Source: Acidibrevibacterium fodinaquatile (lineage in GTDB: Bacteria; Pseudomonadota; Alphaproteobacteria; Acetobacterales; Acetobacteraceae). From it: DNA of 64,000 bases. The notes beneath the pieces were generated by a model. It saw nothing but the letters and a program-made list of their open reading frames with translations, did not search any database and was not told the DNA's origin. Positions within the stretch are counted from its first letter, which is position 1. Each line of letters starts with the position of its first letter. Positions 17,945 through 25,549 of the stretch are shown here, piece by piece. Made by a program: the position numbers and the translations under genes. Where the stretch lies: positions 1,860,001 to 1,924,000 of the forward strand of contig NZ_CP029176.1 of assembly GCF_003352165.1 (NCBI RefSeq), read 5' to 3'.

Positions 17945-19093
17945 ATGCAGGCCTTCCGATTCGATGCGATCGATCTGCCGCCGGAGGCCATCGCGGCGCG
18001 GGCGCGGGTGCGCGCGTTTCTCGCCGAGGAGGGGGCGCGACGCGATTTCGTCCCCTACCGCAATTCCTGGAACAGCTTCGATCCCGACTTCACCCGTCGC
18101 GCTGGCGCCGCCGGCTTCATCGGCGTCACCTGGCCGCGTGCCTATGGCGGGGCCGAGCAATCGCCGCTGGTGCGCTTCGTCATCACCGCCGAGATGCTGG
18201 CCGCCGGCGCCCCGTGTGGCGCCCATTGGATCGCCGATCGCCAATCCGGGCCGCAGATTTTGCGCAATGGCTCAGAGCGCGCGCGGCGTGAAATCCTGCC
18301 GCGCATCGCGGCTGGGGAGTGCTATTTCGCGATCGGCATGAGCGAGCCGAATTCCGGCTCCGACCTCGCCGCGACCCGCACCAGCGCCCGGCGCGACGGC
18401 GAGGATTGGCTGATCAACGGCCAGAAAATCTGGACCTCGAACGCCCATCGCGCGCATTACCTGATCGCGCTCACCCGCACCGGCGAGGCCGGGCCGGACC
18501 GGCATGGCGGGCTCACGCAATTCATCGTCGATCTCTCGCGCCCCGGCGTCACCGTGCGGCCGATCCGCAATCTCGCCGGCGGGCATGAGTTCAACGAGGT
18601 GTTTTTCGACGATTATCGCGTGCCCGACGATATGCGCGTCGGCGGCGTCGGCGAGGGCTGGCGGATGGTGACGTCCGAACTCGCCTTCGAGCGCTCGGGG
18701 CCGGATCGCTTCCTCTCGGATTACCGGCTTCTGGTCGAGCTGATCGAGCGTCTCCGCGAAAACCCCGGCGCGCGCGAGGAAATCGCCATCGGCCGGCTGG
18801 TTGCGCATCTCGCGGCGCTGTTGCGCATGTCGACGGCGGTTGCGGGGCTGCTCGATCGCGGCGAAAACCCGGCGGTGGAGGCAGCCTTGGTCAAGGATGT
18901 CGGCACCGCGTTCGAACGCGAAATTCCGGAAATCGCCCGGCTTTTGGTCGCAAGCCAGCCGAGCTTCGACGCCGAGGATCCGTTCTCGCAAGCATTGGCG
19001 CAGGTGATGCTGCACGCGCCTTCCTTCACGCTGCGCGGCGGTACGCGCGAGATCCTGCGCGGGATGATCGCCCGTGGCCTCGGGCTTCGGTGA
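17945..19093 (+). CDS. acyl-CoA dehydrogenase (first of a pair)
   Basis: 382 residues with the three-domain ACAD fold: N-terminal helices, FAD-binding beta domain (YFAIGMSEPNSGSDLAATRT, LINGQKIWTSNAHRAHYLIA) and C-terminal helices ending PSFTLRGGTREILRGMIARG. A Glu in the FERSG segment of the middle helix may be the catalytic base. GAGGAG precedes the ATG. It is followed 11 bases later by a second, shorter and more divergent ACAD; such pairs often form alpha2beta2 enzymes in side-chain or branched substrate degradation. Substrate unknown. First gene of the operon running to 22760. Confidence 0.9.
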   Translation: MQAFRFDAIDLPPEAIAARARVRAFLAEEGARRDFVPYRNSWNSFDPDFTRRAGAAGFIGVTWPRAYGGAEQSPLVRFVITAEMLAAGAPCGAHWIADRQSGPQILRNGSERARREILPRIAAGECYFAIGMSEPNSGSDLAATRTSARRDGEDWLINGQKIWTSNAHRAHYLIALTRTGEAGPDRHGGLTQFIVDLSRPGVTVRPIRNLAGGHEFNEVFFDDYRVPDDMRVGGVGEGWRMVTSELAFERSGPDRFLSDYRLLVELIERLRENPGAREEIAIGRLVAHLAALLRMSTAVAGLLDRGENPAVEAALVKDVGTAFEREIPEIARLLVASQPSFDAEDPFSQALAQVMLHAPSFTLRGGTREILRGMIARGLGLR

Positions 19094-19104
19094 GGGAGAG
19101 AGCG

Positions 19105-20166
19105 ATGGCCGACAGCGAAATTTTTACGATTCTCCGCGATCAAACCGATCGCCTGCTCGCCGAGCACGTCACGCGCGAGGCGCTCGCCGCCGCCGATGGC
19201 GGGGTGTGGCCAGAGGCGCTGTGGGCGACGCTGGAGGAAGCCGGCCTGCCGCTTGCGATGGTGCCGGAAGCGGCGGGCGGCGCCGGGCTCGCGCCGGCCG
19301 AAGCGCTCCTTTTGCTCCGCCGCGCCGGCTATCACGCGCTGCCGCTGCCGCTCGGGGAAACCATGCTCGCGAACGCGCTCTGGGTCGCGGCCGGTGGGCG
19401 TGCGATCGCGGGGCCGGCCACACTCGCGCCAACGGCCGCCGAGGACGTGATCGAAATGACCTTGGCGGGGGGCAAAACAACGGTGCATGGCCATCTCGCC
19501 GGCGTTCCCTGGGGCGAGCGGGCGACGCTGCTCGTCCTCGCCCGCGCCGCTGATGGGACCGATCACCTCGCCTTGCTGGCGCCGCCGAGTTTGGCCGCGA
19601 AGCCGCGCCGCAATCTCGCCGGCGAGCCACGGCCGACCCTTCAGCTCGACGGCGCCATCGCCATTGAGACCCGCGCGGCGCCAGCGCTCGCGCAAGCCGG
19701 CATGCGCGCGCTCGGCGCCGCCTTGCGGGCGCAGCAGATGGTGGGCGCGATGGAGCACGCGCTCGATCACGCCCTTACTTACGCCAATGAGCGCCAGCAA
19801 TTCGGCCGCCCGATCGGCAAGTTCCAGGCGGTGCAGCATATGCTCGCCGAGGCCGCCGGGCACTTCGCCGCCGCGACCGCCGCCGCCGATGGCGTGATCG
19901 CCGCGTTCGGCGGCGGCGATATGCTGCTCGCGGCCGCGATCGCCAAGGCGCGCGTGGGCGAGGCTGCCGGCAAGGTCGCGGAAATCGCCCACCAGGTGCA
20001 TGGCGCGATGGGCTTCACGCAGGAACACACCCTGCATTTCCTCACCCGCCGGCTTTGGTCCTGGCGCGATGAATTCGGCAACGAGGCGGAATGGCAGCGC
20101 CTCATCGGCCGCCGCGTCCTTGCGGCCGGCGGGGCGGCGCTGTGGCCGATGCTGGCCGGCGCATGA
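19105..20166 (+). CDS. acyl-CoA dehydrogenase-like protein (second of a pair)
   Basis: 353 residues from ATG 19105 with GGGAGAG before it; an upstream GTG that overlaps the previous stop is possible. It lacks most of the FAD-domain signature of its neighbour and is Ala-rich in the middle. The C-terminal domain is recognisable: AMEHALDHALTYANERQQFG, then VGEAAGKVAEIAHQVHGAMG and FTQEHTLHFLTRRLWSWRDE. This pattern fits the degenerate subunit of heteromeric ACADs. It overlaps the CoA-transferase by 4 bases, implying coupled translation. Confidence 0.85.
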   Translation: MADSEIFTILRDQTDRLLAEHVTREALAAADGGVWPEALWATLEEAGLPLAMVPEAAGGAGLAPAEALLLLRRAGYHALPLPLGETMLANALWVAAGGRAIAGPATLAPTAAEDVIEMTLAGGKTTVHGHLAGVPWGERATLLVLARAADGTDHLALLAPPSLAAKPRRNLAGEPRPTLQLDGAIAIETRAAPALAQAGMRALGAALRAQQMVGAMEHALDHALTYANERQQFGRPIGKFQAVQHMLAEAAGHFAAATAAADGVIAAFGGGDMLLAAAIAKARVGEAAGKVAEIAHQVHGAMGFTQEHTLHFLTRRLWSWRDEFGNEAEWQRLIGRRVLAAGGAALWPMLAGA

Positions 20167-21416
20167 GCGAGAAGACTCGGACACACGCCGGCGCACCTCT
20201 CGCCGGGGTCAAGGTACTCGATCTCACCACCGTCATCATGGGGCCGTTCGCGAGCCACATCCTCGCCGATCTCGGCGCCGACGTGATCAAGATCGAGAGC
20301 CCCGAAGGCGATCTTCTGCGCCAATATCGCCCCTCGCGCTCGCCCGGGATGAGCGGAGTATTCCTCAACCTTCATCGCAATAAGCGGAGTGTTGTACTTG
20401 ATTTAAAAAAAGACTCTCACCGCGCTGCGCTCGATCGGCTGATCGCCGGAGCGGATGTCTTTCTCCACAATATCCGCCCGCAGGCGATCGCCCGGCTCGG
20501 CTATACCTATGAGCGGGTGCGGGCGCTCAACCCCGATATCATCTATTGCGGCGCCTATGGTTTCGCGGCTGCCGGCCCCTATGGCGAGAAAGCCGCCTAT
20601 GACGATCTGATCCAAGCGGGATCGGGGATCGCCGGCCTGTTCGCGGCGATCGACGGCGTGCCGCGCTATGCGCCGACGGTGATCTGCGACAAACTCACCG
20701 GCCAGGCGATCGCCTATGCCATTCTCGCCGCCCTTTTCGCCCGCGCGCGCGGCGGCGGCGGGCAGGCGATCGAGGTGCCGATGTTCGAGACCACGATCGA
20801 GTTCAACCTCGTCGAGCACATCACCGGCGCCGCCTTCGTCCCCCCGCTCGGGCGTGCCGGGTTCGGGCGGCTTTTGAACATGCGGCGCAAGCCCTATCGC
20901 ACCGCCGACGGCTATGCCTGCATCCTCCCTTATTCCGATCGCAACTGGCAGGATTTCTACGAATTCACCGGTCGCGTCGAATTCAGGAGCGACCCGCGCT
21001 TTACCCGCCTTGCCGAGCGCGTGCAAAACATCGATATCCTCTATGCCATGATCGAAGAGGAAGCGCCCAAGCACAGCACAGCCGAGTGGGTCGCGTTTTG
21101 CGACCGGGTGTCGATCCCGTGCATGCCGGTTTTGAGCCTCGATGAGTTGGAGGATGACCCGCAGGTCATCGCCTCGGGGCTTTTTGCTGAGGCCGAACAC
21201 CCGAGCGAAGGGCGTTATCGCAGCGTCCGCCGGCCGGTGACGTTCAGCGCCGATCCCTTCGCGATCCGCCGTCACGCCCCGCGTTTGGGCGAGCATACCG
21301 AGGAGGTTCTGGCCGAAGCCGGGCTCGATCGCGCGGAGATTGCCGCAATCCTCGGCGATGTCGCGGCAAAGGCGCGGGCGGACGCGCCTAATCCAGAGCC
21401 AGCGGGCGAAAGCTGA
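20163..21416 (+). CDS. family III CoA-transferase (CaiB/BaiF)
   Basis: 417 residues from ATG 20163 (ATGA overlap with the upstream ACAD stop). Family III signatures: PLAGVKVLDLTTVIMGPFAS at the start, ADLGADVIKIESPEGDLLR, NLHRNKRSVVLDLKK, and AAYDDLIQAGSGIAGLF containing the Asp nucleophile that forms the acyl-CoA anhydride. The protein would activate the acid later oxidised by the two ACADs. Note a run of seven A residues at 20405-20411 within the frame (DLKKDS); the frame stays intact. Confidence 0.92.
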   Translation: MSEKTRTHAGAPLAGVKVLDLTTVIMGPFASHILADLGADVIKIESPEGDLLRQYRPSRSPGMSGVFLNLHRNKRSVVLDLKKDSHRAALDRLIAGADVFLHNIRPQAIARLGYTYERVRALNPDIIYCGAYGFAAAGPYGEKAAYDDLIQAGSGIAGLFAAIDGVPRYAPTVICDKLTGQAIAYAILAALFARARGGGGQAIEVPMFETTIEFNLVEHITGAAFVPPLGRAGFGRLLNMRRKPYRTADGYACILPYSDRNWQDFYEFTGRVEFRSDPRFTRLAERVQNIDILYAMIEEEAPKHSTAEWVAFCDRVSIPCMPVLSLDELEDDPQVIASGLFAEAEHPSEGRYRSVRRPVTFSADPFAIRRHAPRLGEHTEEVLAEAGLDRAEIAAILGDVAAKARADAPNPEPAGES

Positions 21417-21418
21417 GC

Positions 21419-22015
21419 ATGGCGCACCCCGAGACGATCGCTTTCCGGCCGCTCATCGTCGGCCTTGGCGGCACCACGCGGCCGGATTCGGTGACCGAGC
21501 GGCTTCTCGCCATCGCGCTCGACGCCGCCGCGGCGCTGGGCGCCGAGACCGTGCTGATCGGGAGTGCCGCATTGCAGATGCCGATGTATGACCCGGCGGA
21601 GACCGATTTCTCGCCGGCGGCGCGGCACCTCGTCGATGTGATCCGGCGCTGTGACGGGCTGATCATCGCGTCCCCCGGCTATCACGGCACGATCTCGGGC
21701 ATGATCAAGAACGCGATCGACCATATCGAAATGCTGCGTGACGACCCCAGGCCCTATCTCGAGGGCCGGGCCGTCGGTTGCCTGGTGTCCGCCCATGGCT
21801 GGCAGGCGACCGGGACGACTCTGGTCGCGCTTCGCTCGGTCATACATGCGCTGCGCGGCTGGCCGACGCCGTTCGGTGCCGCGATCAATGCCACGCAGCC
21901 CCTGTTCGACGAGACCGGCGCTTGCACCAATGCCGTGGTGCGCGGGCAGGTCGAGCTGGTCGGGCGCCAAGTCATGGAATTCGCGCGAATGCGGGGTGGG
22001 TATGGACGCGGGTGA
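21419..22015 (+). CDS. NADPH-dependent FMN reductase family protein
   Basis: 198 residues with the flavodoxin-like FMN_red fold: PLIVGLGGTTRPDSVTERLL near the start, MPMYDPAETDF, and the GLIIASPGYHGTISGMIKNA stretch that binds FMN phosphate. It may supply reduced flavin or reduce a quinone or acyl intermediate; the family also contains azo- and chromate reductases. It follows the CoA-transferase by 2 bases and overlaps the phosphatase by 14 bases, so it is part of the same operon. Confidence 0.88.
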   Translation: MAHPETIAFRPLIVGLGGTTRPDSVTERLLAIALDAAAALGAETVLIGSAALQMPMYDPAETDFSPAARHLVDVIRRCDGLIIASPGYHGTISGMIKNAIDHIEMLRDDPRPYLEGRAVGCLVSAHGWQATGTTLVALRSVIHALRGWPTPFGAAINATQPLFDETGACTNAVVRGQVELVGRQVMEFARMRGGYGRG

Positions 22016-22760
22016 GGCGCTGCCGCGCAGCGTGCCGCTCGAGGGCGCGAGCAATGTCCGCGATCTCGGCGGCTATCGCGGCGCCGAGGGCCGGGTGGTG
22101 CGCTTTGGCATGGTATTCCGCTCGGCGAGTCTCGCGCGGCTCACCGCGACCGATCAGCAACGCCTTGCAACCCTCGGTATTCGCAGCATTTGCGATTTCC
22201 GCGGCCGGCGCGAGCGGGCACACGCGCCGTCACAGCTCAAGGGCTTGCGCGGCGTTCAGGTGCATTCCCTGCCGATCGAACCGCGCGTCGGCGCCTCGCT
22301 TGCCGATATCGTCGCGACCGGGCGCGCGACGGGCGAGGATGTGCTGGCGATTTTGCGCCGCGCCTATCTCGCCTATGTCGGCGATCATGCGGCGAGCTAC
22401 CGGGCGCTGTTTCAACTCCTGCTGCAGCCGGGCTTCACGCCGCTTTTGTTCCATTGCTCGGCCGGGAAGGACCGCACCGGCTATGGCGCGGCGCTGATCC
22501 TCGCGGCACTCGGGGTATCGTTCGAGCAAATCCTCGAGGATTATCTCGCGACCAACCGGCTCTGGGAAGCCGATAGCGCGCTGGCCCGCGATCTGCCGCC
22601 CGAACTCGCCGAGCCGTTGCTTCGCGTCCATCCCGAGCTGCTGATCGCCGCCTTTGACGAGATTCGCGGCCGTTTCGGCTCGCTCGAGCATTATTTCGCG
22701 GCGATGCTCGGCCTCGATCGCGCGGCGCGAGCGCGGCTGCAGGCGCGATTCCTGGTCTGA
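22002..22760 (+). CDS. tyrosine-protein phosphatase family (PTP3-like)
   Basis: 252 residues. Starts at ATG 22002 inside the end of the reductase gene. Family pattern: LEGASNVRDLGGYRGAEGRV at the N-terminus, RSASLARLTATDQQ, SICDFRGRRER, and the P-loop FHCSAGKDRTGYGAALILAA with the Cys nucleophile and Arg. These enzymes remove phosphate from Tyr or phosphoinositides, or act in unknown small-molecule pathways. Its place at the end of a CoA operon is unexplained. No signal peptide. Confidence 0.87.
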   Translation: MDAGEALPRSVPLEGASNVRDLGGYRGAEGRVVRFGMVFRSASLARLTATDQQRLATLGIRSICDFRGRRERAHAPSQLKGLRGVQVHSLPIEPRVGASLADIVATGRATGEDVLAILRRAYLAYVGDHAASYRALFQLLLQPGFTPLLFHCSAGKDRTGYGAALILAALGVSFEQILEDYLATNRLWEADSALARDLPPELAEPLLRVHPELLIAAFDEIRGRFGSLEHYFAAMLGLDRAARARLQARFLV

Positions 22761-22837
22761 GTCCGCACTCACTCACACTTCCATAACGAATTCGTGGTTT
22801 TCTTGCGGCGCCATTGGACCAGGAGCGAGCCGCCGCC

Positions 22838-24154
22838 ATGAACCCCACCCTCAATGTCCAGCCCGCCGCGCGCCGGCCTTTTGCTGGCATCCTGGAAAAT
22901 TTTGCGCGTGAGATCGACGCGACCGTGCGCGCCAATGGGCTCGCGGATGGGCTGCGTGCCGGGCTCCGCGCCGCCATTCTCGACTGCCCGCGGCATTTTT
23001 TCGTCCAGCGCTACATCGCGCAGGCCGGCGGCAATGTGCATGATCTCGCGAGCGGTTCGGCGGAGGCGCATATCGGTGCGATCTATCGCGATATCCCGCT
23101 CGGCTATGTCGATGCCGCCGGGCAGCCGATGGCGTCGACCAATTCGCAGCCTTCGATCGTGCTGCATCTCCTCGAACTCCTCGATCTCCAGCCCGGCCAG
23201 CGGGTGCTCGAGATCGGCTCCGGCGGCGGCTGGATGCTCGGGCTGATCGCGCGCGCGGTGGGGCCGACGGGCGAGGCGGTCGGGGTCGAGATCATTCCCG
23301 CGCTTGCGGCGCAAAGCCGGCAATCGCTCGCCGCCGCCGGCATTACCAACGCCCGCGTCCACGCGGCCGACGGGCAGGCGGCGCTTTCCGGGCTCGGCCA
23401 GTTCGACCGCATCATCTTCACCACCGGCCTGTTCGAATTGCCGGCGCCGTTTTTCGACGCCGTGGTGCCCGGCGGGCTGCTGCTCGCGCCGTTCCAGATC
23501 AAGGGTCTCGGCAATGATGTCTTGCTGCTGCGGCGCACCGAGGCAGGCGGATTTCGCGCCGAGGCCTCGCTCGCTTGCTGCTTCATCTACCCGACCGGGG
23601 CTCTCGCTTGCGCCGATTACGCGCCGCGCGCGCTGGCCGAGACGCCGCTTTGGCAAGAGGTCGCACTGCGCGAGGTGGTTCGCCTGCCGATGCCGCTCGG
23701 CCGCACCCGCTATGCGACGACGCCGTTCTCGCTCGCGACGATCCCGCTCCGTTCCTTCCTCACCAAAATCGAGCCGCGTTTTACGGTGTTCGGGCCTGGC
23801 GGGACGGGCGTGGGCGGGGCAGGGGAGGGGGTTAACCCGCAGATCGCCGGCGCCGCTGGCGGCAGTTTCGATGTCGCCGGGATCGGTCTCCTCGATGAGG
23901 CGGCCGGCTCACTCGCGCTTTGCAACGGCGCCGAACTGATCGGTTTCGGGACCACGGCGGCCGCCGATGCGCTGCTCGGCGCTTATCATGAGTGGGCGCG
24001 CTGCCTGATGCCGGGGATCGAGGCTTTTGATGCGACCCTCTGGCGCAAGGCAGAGGCGCCGGCCGGCGCGGTTTGGGCCGAGCCACGCGGCGAGACGGTG
24101 TTTCATTGGGCACAGAAGCGCGGCTGGCCGCGCCTCGCCCCTTCTCGCGGCTGA
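22838..24154 (+). CDS. PIMT-like methyltransferase with long C-terminal extension
   Basis: 438 residues from ATG 22838; a TTG at 22814 is also in frame. Residues ~95-210 are a protein-L-isoaspartate methyltransferase-like SAM domain: STNSQPSIVLHLLELLDL, GQRVLEIGSGGGWMLGLIAR, VGVEIIPALAAQSRQSLAAA. True PIMT is about 210 residues; here some 200 further residues follow, with CLMPGIEAFDATLWRKAE and FHWAQKRGWPRLAP near the end. The layout recalls the extended PIMTs that modify ribosomal peptides (FxLD-type), but I see no precursor peptide nearby. Repair of isoaspartate is the conservative alternative. Unlinked to the CoA operon by a 77-base gap. Confidence 0.7.
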   Translation: MNPTLNVQPAARRPFAGILENFAREIDATVRANGLADGLRAGLRAAILDCPRHFFVQRYIAQAGGNVHDLASGSAEAHIGAIYRDIPLGYVDAAGQPMASTNSQPSIVLHLLELLDLQPGQRVLEIGSGGGWMLGLIARAVGPTGEAVGVEIIPALAAQSRQSLAAAGITNARVHAADGQAALSGLGQFDRIIFTTGLFELPAPFFDAVVPGGLLLAPFQIKGLGNDVLLLRRTEAGGFRAEASLACCFIYPTGALACADYAPRALAETPLWQEVALREVVRLPMPLGRTRYATTPFSLATIPLRSFLTKIEPRFTVFGPGGTGVGGAGEGVNPQIAGAAGGSFDVAGIGLLDEAAGSLALCNGAELIGFGTTAAADALLGAYHEWARCLMPGIEAFDATLWRKAEAPAGAVWAEPRGETVFHWAQKRGWPRLAPSRG

Positions 24155-24197
24155 GCTTGCGGGCTAGGCTTCCCCGACACAGAAACGGAGGAAGCCG

Positions 24198-24980
24198 ATG
24201 AGCGATCTGATCGAAAGCGTGGCCGGGGGCATCGCGACCCTGACCTTGAACCGCCCGGACCGGCTGAATGCCCTCTCGGCGGAGATGCTGGACGGGCTGA
24301 TCGCAACGCTGCAACGGATCGCCGTCGACCCCGATATCGCCGCCGTCATCCTGACCGGCGCCGGGCGCGCGTTTTGCGCCGGCGGTGATGTCAAGGCGAT
24401 GGCCGCGCGCACCGATGACAGCATGGAACGCCGCGCCGCCGAGCTGCGACTCCGCCATCACCTGATCCTGCTCATCCGCCAATCGCCGAAAATCATCATC
24501 GGCGCGATCAATGGCCCCGCTTTCGGCGCCGGGCTCGGCATCGCGCTCGCCTGCGATCTTCGCCTCGCCGCTGAAAGCGCGCGCTTTGGCACGGCGTTCG
24601 CGGGCGTTGGATTCTCGGGCGATTTCGGCGGCTCCTACCATGTCACCAAGCTCGCGGGCTCCGCGAAAGCGCGCGAGCTTTATCTCCTCGGCGAGCCGAT
24701 CGACGCGCGCGAGGCCCATCGCCTCGATCTCGTCACCCGCGTCGTTGCGGATGGGGCGCTGATGACGGAAGCGCAGACGCTGGCCCGCCGCTTTGCCGAG
24801 GGGCCACGTCTCGCTTATGCCTATATGAAGCGCAACCTGCTTGCCGCCGAAACCGCTAGTCTCGCCGATGTCCTCGACATGGAGGCCTTCCACCAGGCAC
24901 GCACCGGCATGACCGAAGACCACCGCGAAGCGCGCGAAGCCTTCGTCGAAAAACGTAAACCCGCCTTCAAGGGAAGATAA
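24198..24980 (+). CDS. enoyl-CoA hydratase/isomerase family protein
   Basis: 260 residues with the crotonase fold. Oxyanion-hole sequences ILTGAGRAFCAGGDVKAMAA and INGPAFGAGLGIALACDLRL are clear; the second catalytic Glu position in the SARFGTAFAGVGFSGDFGGS segment is Asp or Gly rather than Glu, so isomerase or another crotonase activity is possible. GGAGG lies ahead of the ATG. It is the last gene before a 569-base non-coding region. Confidence 0.88.
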   Translation: MSDLIESVAGGIATLTLNRPDRLNALSAEMLDGLIATLQRIAVDPDIAAVILTGAGRAFCAGGDVKAMAARTDDSMERRAAELRLRHHLILLIRQSPKIIIGAINGPAFGAGLGIALACDLRLAAESARFGTAFAGVGFSGDFGGSYHVTKLAGSAKARELYLLGEPIDAREAHRLDLVTRVVADGALMTEAQTLARRFAEGPRLAYAYMKRNLLAAETASLADVLDMEAFHQARTGMTEDHREAREAFVEKRKPAFKGR

Positions 24981-25005
24981 ACCCCTTCAATTGAAATTTT
25001 TTTTG

Positions 25006-25074
25006 CTTCTTTTTTTATAAAAAAAGAAGGGCTTTCTTTCGTTCTTTTTTGAAAAAAAGAACCAAAAAACTTTT
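25006..25074 (+). repeat. AT-rich double palindrome, copy 1
   Basis: Two consecutive hairpins. The first, 25006-25029, is a perfect 24-bp palindrome (CTTC, T-run, A-run, GAAG). The second, 25041-25062, has 10-bp arms GTTCTTTTTT/AAAAAAGAAC. The 34 bases 25041-25074 recur exactly, inverted, at 50911-50944, and a variant of the first palindrome lies near that copy too. Being just after the enoyl-CoA hydratase stop, it may end transcription in both directions. Confidence 0.85.
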
Positions 25075-25404
25075 CGCCCCGGGCGAGGGCGTCAGCGCGC
25101 GGCAAAGGATGCGCGCGGCGTGTATGATGGGCGCGACCAACGCCGCCGAGACGACCCGACGGACGATACAAGTTGTCCGGGCTCAGAACCTTGCCGCGTG
25201 ATGCCGAAAAATTAAATAATGCGTGGCAAGTTCGTGCTAAACTAAACGGCGTTGAGATGCAGATGGCGCCGCGCGGCGCCGGCAAAGCCGCCGCCCGATG
25301 CGCAGATCAAGGAGTATGCGCATGCCATGGCAGCAGGATGCCACGCGGGGTTGCGAAAATTATACCCGCCACAGGGCGGGTGGACGGTACGGCAGGAAAC
25401 CAGT

Positions 25405-25422
25405 CAAGGAAAAAATTCCTTG
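25405..25422 (+). promoter_or_regulatory. small hairpin in prkA leader
   Basis: CAAGGAA-AAAA-TTCCTTG: perfect 7-bp arms with a four-A loop, about 130 bases ahead of the prkA ATG. In an RNA leader it would expose the loop; whether it affects stability or translation is unknown. No T-tract follows, so it is unlikely to be a terminator. Confidence 0.35.
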
Positions 25423-25549
25423 CGCCGCCACGCAATCCGGCGTAAATCCATGACACCAGTCAGAACAAAAAAAGAACAATTTTCTCCGAGGAGCCAGCCC
25501 GCGCCACCTAACCCCTGATTTTCCTCTCAAACAAAGCCACGGAGCGACG

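Larger units (their letters stand above)
24981..25549. other. 569-base non-coding region upstream of prkA
   Basis: No credible gene; small open frames here have no family match and poor start context. It holds the AT-rich palindrome pair at 25006-25074, a hairpin at 25405-25422, and in its middle an AT-rich patch around 25205-25245 where a promoter for the prkA operon could sit. I looked for a sigma-54 site, because E. coli yeaG is sigma-54 dependent, and found only GG/GC pairs with the wrong 9-base spacing. Confidence 0.6.

Noticed and set aside
15980-18244. 754-codon open frame on the minus strand
   Set aside because: Antisense to gatB, the TRAP gene and the acyl-CoA dehydrogenase; Arg/Glu/Asp-rich low complexity typical of high-GC shadows.
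25200-25345. Sigma-54 promoter for prkA
   Set aside because: GG and GC elements are present twice but 9 rather than 10 bases apart.
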